Positions 38,434 through 43,931 of a DNA stretch of 43,931 nucleotides are shown here, one piece after another. The stretch is taken from the IMG/VR virus record IMGVR_UViG_3300048837_000836, positions 1-43,931 of that record; one strand, written 5' to 3'. Below the pieces are notes generated by a model that ran no database searches, was not told where the DNA came from, and saw only the letters and a program-made list of their open reading frames with translations. Numbering within the stretch: position 1 is the first letter of the stretch; every line of letters starts with the position of its first letter. This DNA is from a virus. A program made the translations under genes and the position numbers.

Positions 38434-38640
38434 TTAAAATCTCTCCTTCTTCAATAGCTCGTTAATAAAAGCGGTGTTGACCGCAAGGTTTTTATCTATG
38501 TCAGCCAGCTTGAAATTAATGGACTCTATTTTTTTCATAACGTTCTGAAAGCATTTAAAAAAGAATCCCGACACCGCACCAATTCCCGCTAATGCGCTAC
38601 CGCATATTGTTACGAGTTCGTGGAATGTAATATCAATCAT
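38434..38640 (-). CDS. Small membrane protein with coiled-coil tail (holin or i-spanin-like)
   Basis: 68 residues with SD GAGGGGATG. One membrane span near residues 8-28 (LVTICGSALAGIGAVSGFFF) and a helical charged tail (NVMKKIESINFKLADIDKNL). This N-in/TM/coil layout fits class III holins or i-spanin-type proteins. No endolysin is adjacent, but the amidase lies within the same genome. Name not firm. Confidence 0.5.
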   Translation of the reverse strand: MIDITFHELVTICGSALAGIGAVSGFFFKCFQNVMKKIESINFKLADIDKNLAVNTAFINELLKKERF

Positions 38641-38691
38641 TTATATCATCCCCTCATTTTTCGGCATGAAGCAATGATATAACATTAGCCA

Positions 38692-38841
38692 CTATCGCCA
38701 CAAGGATTTATGCCCCGAATTCCTGTTGGCATAAAATGATCTTCTTTGAATTATTAGAAGCGTGAATATTGCTGATATGAGACATGCTGGAATGGATATT
38801 GCGACAATAATGAAAAGGATAACGGCAGGTGGCATTATCAT
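38692..38841 (-). CDS. Small membrane protein (49 aa), holin candidate
   Basis: Below the usual length cutoff but with a strong AAGGAG four bases before the ATG at 38841 and a start just after the upstream stop. MIMPPAVILFIIVAISIPAC then LISAIFTLLIIQRRSFYANR, two closely spaced hydrophobic spans followed by a basic tail. The shape is that of small holins. Ends TGG CGA TAG at 38692. Confidence 0.55.
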   Translation of the reverse strand: MIMPPAVILFIIVAISIPACLISAIFTLLIIQRRSFYANRNSGHKSLWR

Positions 38842-38842
38842 T

Positions 38843-39655
38843 TTACTCCTTCTGCTTCATGTACTCGATATAAGCTTGCAACTGTTCGGCTTCCGATAAC
38901 TGCTTAGTTTGAGATACTAAGTGCCTGACTTTTGATCGAGTCACCAAAGCATGCTTGATACCTAATTTTTGTAGTTCGTCGGAATACACGTTATCAGAAT
39001 ACCAGAAATTCACGGTCTGACAAAGCTTCATCCCTTTTTCGTAGAAAATAGATCGTCTAGCGACAAGGCACCAACCACACACTTCGGCACCGATCCTGTA
39101 ACCTTCAATCATGTCTACATCGGGTATTCCACCGTACACCCGGCTATGCCACTCCCATTGATCATTCCACGGAGAAAAAGACTCCATGTCCTTGCGCATG
39201 TTATGAGCGATCACAATCTCCTGCATCCAACCCGGCTCAAAAATCAAATCATTGTTGGCAAAGACTACCCATTTGTTTAAACTCGCAATTAACCCCAGAT
39301 TAAGAGCCCGGTTATAACAAAAAACGTCATTACCGTAACGAATAGTTTTTTCCTGACCGCACTCTTTAATCTCGGGGCCTGACTCCACGACAATGACATT
39401 AAATTTTATTTTCTTTTCTGACGCTCTTAAACTATCAATGCAATTTTTCAAAAGTAGGAAATGTTTTTCGTCTTCTGTCTTTGAGACAATAATGACGTCT
39501 ACTGTTATTTTTGTTATCAAGAATTTCTCTATTTTCCCCCTGTCAGGATACCAAGTTTGATCCGTTGGAACTTTCATCAAATCATCACCGCTTGTCTGCA
39601 TCCGCTGTAACACCCTTCTATTGTTTTCTCGAATTATTTTTGATGTATCCTGCAC
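38843..39655 (-). CDS. Glycosyltransferase, GT2-like
   Basis: 270 residues from GTG 39655, which has AAGAGG six bases upstream. An upstream TTG (39712) is possible but has no binding site. Rossmann core: VDVIIVSKTEDEKHFLLLKNCIDSLRASEKKIKFNVIVVESGP, then VFCYNRALNLGLIASLNKWVVFANNDLIFEPGWMQEI with NND as the acidic motif. Then a C-terminal part with SRVRHLVS. It lies between holin candidates and fibre genes, so it may alter fibres or host glycans. Third glycosyltransferase of the genome. Confidence 0.75.
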   Translation of the reverse strand: MQDTSKIIRENNRRVLQRMQTSGDDLMKVPTDQTWYPDRGKIEKFLITKITVDVIIVSKTEDEKHFLLLKNCIDSLRASEKKIKFNVIVVESGPEIKECGQEKTIRYGNDVFCYNRALNLGLIASLNKWVVFANNDLIFEPGWMQEIVIAHNMRKDMESFSPWNDQWEWHSRVYGGIPDVDMIEGYRIGAEVCGWCLVARRSIFYEKGMKLCQTVNFWYSDNVYSDELQKLGIKHALVTRSKVRHLVSQTKQLSEAEQLQAYIEYMKQKE

Positions 39656-39698
39656 AAATAACCTCTTATTTGCTATGATTGATTTAGCAAATCTGTTA

Positions 39699-39818
39699 TT
39701 ATTGCCGTTCAAAATTGAGCTTGACTATTTCCGTCACAATACCACGTTTAATCTCGTCACACAACACGTCTATATCTGCAAAATAAACACTTCTAATCGG
39801 AAATAGATCAAGCCACAA
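39699..39818 (-). CDS. Possible small protein, TTG start (39 aa)
   Basis: TTG at 39818 immediately follows the TAA of the fibre gene upstream. The frame reads LWLDLFPIRSVYFADI then DVLCDEIKRGIVTEIVKLNFERQ, protein-like, ending at 39699. Binding site weak (TGGA). Could be noise. It fits the gap between two real genes. Confidence 0.3.
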   Translation of the reverse strand: MWLDLFPIRSVYFADIDVLCDEIKRGIVTEIVKLNFERQ

Positions 39819-40418
39819 TTATCCAGCTCTAACTGCTCTGATATATGTACAAGCTTCATTACCTGAGATCCCGTTTATAATGTTTGAATCATTTTTATAA
39901 ACAGTGACTGACCCAATGTTTGAGGATACAGAACATGCAAAACTTAACTTAAAAGTTTTCGGATTATTTTTTACAATGATCCTCTTTTTACCGTAAAGCT
40001 GTGTGATAACTTCAGCAGCTCCGTTGGGTGCCGAAATTGAGATAACTGACTCTGTCCCCTGCTCTGGTTTATCTTTATCATCAGTTATTCTCAATCTGCC
40101 GCCCACAGCTGAAACTCCACTTGATCTTGACGCAGCTACCGAAGCTGAATACTCCACGTCCCAAATGCCAATATCAAATGGAAGCAAACAGCCGGGAATA
40201 TCGATCTCTTTACCTGCTGTCACAGTTTTTGCCTCAGAAGTGCTGTATGCGATCACTTCCTCACCGATAACTTTTTCCGGGATCGGTTTGCCGTCTGTTC
40301 TGCCGGGGATGCCTTCGGCTGGGACTAACCCATCCGCTTCGCCCGGCTTTACTTTTTCGGGTTTCACCGTATCATCTTTATTTTTTTTATTCTTAACACC
40401 GATATCTACTATTGCCAT
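39819..40418 (-). CDS. Tail fibre-related protein, C-terminal domain paralogue
   Basis: 199 residues. N-terminus is charged and low-complexity (KNKKNKDDTVKPEKVKPGEADGL), then GRTDGKPIPEKVIGEEVIAYSTSEAKTVTAGKEIDIPGCLLPFDIGIWDVEYSASVAASRSSGVSAVGGRLRI. That block parallels the C-terminal domain of the collagen-like fibre ([21 protein letters not shown]...[27 protein letters not shown]), so the two share a fibre head domain. No collagen tract here. Likely a fibre tip or accessory. A 15-residue leader frame precedes and overlaps the start. Confidence 0.65.
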   Translation of the reverse strand: MAIVDIGVKNKKNKDDTVKPEKVKPGEADGLVPAEGIPGRTDGKPIPEKVIGEEVIAYSTSEAKTVTAGKEIDIPGCLLPFDIGIWDVEYSASVAASRSSGVSAVGGRLRITDDKDKPEQGTESVISISAPNGAAEVITQLYGKKRIIVKNNPKTFKLSFACSVSSNIGSVTVYKNDSNIINGISGNEACTYIRAVRAG

Positions 40419-40456
40419 ATGGTTTTCCCTTTTTTCTCATTATCTGATAAAAACAT
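40409..40456 (-). CDS. Possible leader peptide (15 aa)
   Basis: ATG 40456, with AAAGGA five bases upstream, begins a 15-codon frame (MFLSDNEKKGKTIWQ) whose TAG overlaps the start of the fibre-related gene. Good binding site and stop-start overlap hint at translational coupling; the gene itself has only a weaker GGGAAAA site. Not enough to call a function. Confidence 0.3.
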   Translation of the reverse strand: MFLSDNEKKGKTIWQ

Positions 40457-40535
40457 GTGAGTCCTTTCTTAATTGTTATTCCTTTTAAATTGGGCCGAGG
40501 AGGCTGATGCAGAATGAATTTGATAGTTTCATGGC

Positions 40536-41504
40536 TTACCCTATCGTATATGATGCAGTGTGCGCTAAAAAACCACCGTTCCCAGAACCCGCAAAAGAGG
40601 AGCCATTCCACTGTTGAAATATTTCAGCTGAACCGTCATAAAAAAGCACTATTCTACCGGGACGGTCTGGATACACAGTTGACTCATAAGTTGGTACTAA
40701 CCACTGAACCCCTCCACTTGCTGGCCTAATTGCTGCGGGAAACCCGTTTGCAGCTGGTATCACTACAGTTTGTGATTTATTTGTCGCAAAGATTGCTTCA
40801 TTCATAACAATAGTGACTTGTTTTCCAATGCGAACATATCGTCCAGTCAGATTTTGTGTCGTGGCAGTCCATGGCCCTTGAGATATTACCGAGAATGTTC
40901 CTTCTTCGTAGTGATTCAAGGTACTCTGCCCTGCCGCATCATCGAGCTTGAGACCATCATTATACGTCTTAACCCCAGCAAAAGTCTGCGCTTCTGTGCT
41001 AACCAAACCAGCCGCACTAGCACTAGCCGGACCAATCCAAACGTCAACCGCCGTCACGCCTTCCATGTTCGCTGCTGTGGTGTATGTTGTGGGTTCGGCG
41101 TTTAGTTCAACATCTCCTGAAAACGCATAATAATCAGTCGTCCCAGAAGCATGTTGATAAGATACATTCCCGGTATTGGCCGTGGTATATGCCTGAGAAA
41201 ACAGAGGACCGCCACCAGAAAATGCTACGACCGATTGGTCGGCTGTAGCTTTGAAAACTACATCCGCAATAGTCATTGTTGCAGATGTTCTGCTCCCGGA
41301 TGCTACAGTATAACGTACGTTGAATTTCATTCTCCAAACGCCCGAGCTATCTGCATAAAATACCGCTACAGCTCTAGTAACCGCAGATACGGTTGGATTG
41401 CTTGTGACTGCTGAACTTAGGTCTAATTGTTTCGTCCTCTTCGTCGCAGCTGAGTAAGGGACGAGAACGTTATTGTTGCGGATACCGATTATGTTTGAAG
41501 GCAT
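40536..41504 (-). CDS. Tail fibre / receptor-binding protein
   Basis: 322 residues after AAGGAG. N-terminal beta domain (MKFNVRYTVASGSRTSATMTIADVVFKA), then a fibre linker PASASAAGLVSTEAQTFAGVKTYNDGLKLDDAAGQSTLNHYEEGTFSV and a C-terminal domain with TGRYVRIGKQVTIVMN. The 'YEEGTF...GRYV.IG..V' string is frequent at the start of phage fibre heads. Three genes here act at the fibre end and no chaperone is seen. Expected to bind host surface. Confidence 0.75.
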   Translation of the reverse strand: MPSNIIGIRNNNVLVPYSAATKRTKQLDLSSAVTSNPTVSAVTRAVAVFYADSSGVWRMKFNVRYTVASGSRTSATMTIADVVFKATADQSVVAFSGGGPLFSQAYTTANTGNVSYQHASGTTDYYAFSGDVELNAEPTTYTTAANMEGVTAVDVWIGPASASAAGLVSTEAQTFAGVKTYNDGLKLDDAAGQSTLNHYEEGTFSVISQGPWTATTQNLTGRYVRIGKQVTIVMNEAIFATNKSQTVVIPAANGFPAAIRPASGGVQWLVPTYESTVYPDRPGRIVLFYDGSAEIFQQWNGSSFAGSGNGGFLAHTASYTIG

Positions 41505-41516
41505 GGTTACTCCTTG

Positions 41517-43931
<2,415 letters not shown>

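Noticed and set aside
40393-40611. Minus-strand 72-codon frame before the fibre-related gene
   Set aside because: Overlaps the real starts on both sides in another frame and has no binding site; only the 15-codon leader frame has one.

Overview
This window looks like almost the whole genome of one tailed phage with a contractile tail (myovirus type), about 44 kb and roughly 40% GC. It carries terminase, portal, capsid, sheath, tube, tape measure, baseplate and fibres, plus replication, recombination and lysis genes. I see no integrase, no CI-type repressor, no DNA polymerase, no tRNA and no CRISPR array. The host is probably Gram-negative: cargo proteins carry Sec and lipoprotein-like signals, and the endolysin is a compact T7-lysozyme-type amidase. 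The mix of secreted papain-like protease, HExxH protease and GH5 mannanase reminds me of Bdellovibrionota-type bacteria, but that is an impression and not a result.

Layout. (1) Positions 1-23808, minus strand: one long late module read right to left. It holds a ParB-like protein, a Mom-like DNA modification protein, terminase small and large subunits, an HNH endonuclease, portal, Mu F-like protein, an accessory island (two methyltransferases, a secreted protein, a glycosyltransferase), prohead protease/scaffold, cement protein, major capsid, head-tail connectors, terminator, sheath, tube, frameshifted assembly chaperone, tape measure, baseplate hub, spike, wedge and J proteins, and three paralogous fibres. 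(2) 23830-26048, plus strand: a divergent promoter region followed by about ten tiny early-type genes. The last of these is split by a TnpB-only IS200/IS605-family element (26049-27264). (3) 27329-31145: a cargo block of three secreted hydrolases plus a thermonuclease. (4) 31185-33241, minus strand: endolysin, RuvC-like resolvase with an apparent ATT start, an HNH endonuclease, and a leader region with three intrinsic terminators. (5) 33189-37688, plus strand: replication initiator-like gene, glycosyltransferase, Bet-type recombinase and a Fis-type regulator. (6) 37685-43931, minus strand: small membrane proteins (holin candidates), a glycosyltransferase and tail fibres, ending in a collagen-like fibre that runs off the right edge.

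How it fits together. The minus-strand structural module leaves the window on the left inside a fibre-type gene, and minus-strand fibres enter from the right. This is the order expected if the two ends are neighbours on a circular or permuted genome and the contig broke in the collagen-like repeat. The virion seems built for complex surfaces: CBM5/12-like fibre domains, collagen-like G-x-T tracts in at least four virion proteins, and enzymes that may alter glycans or proteins.

Most notable points: the secreted hydrolase cargo; inverted repeats that mask ribosome binding sites with promoter-like -10 boxes inside or next to them at four gene starts (like the phage T4 lysozyme gene); Mom next to ParB; a TnpB insertion whose empty site can be rebuilt exactly; and an ATT-started resolvase.
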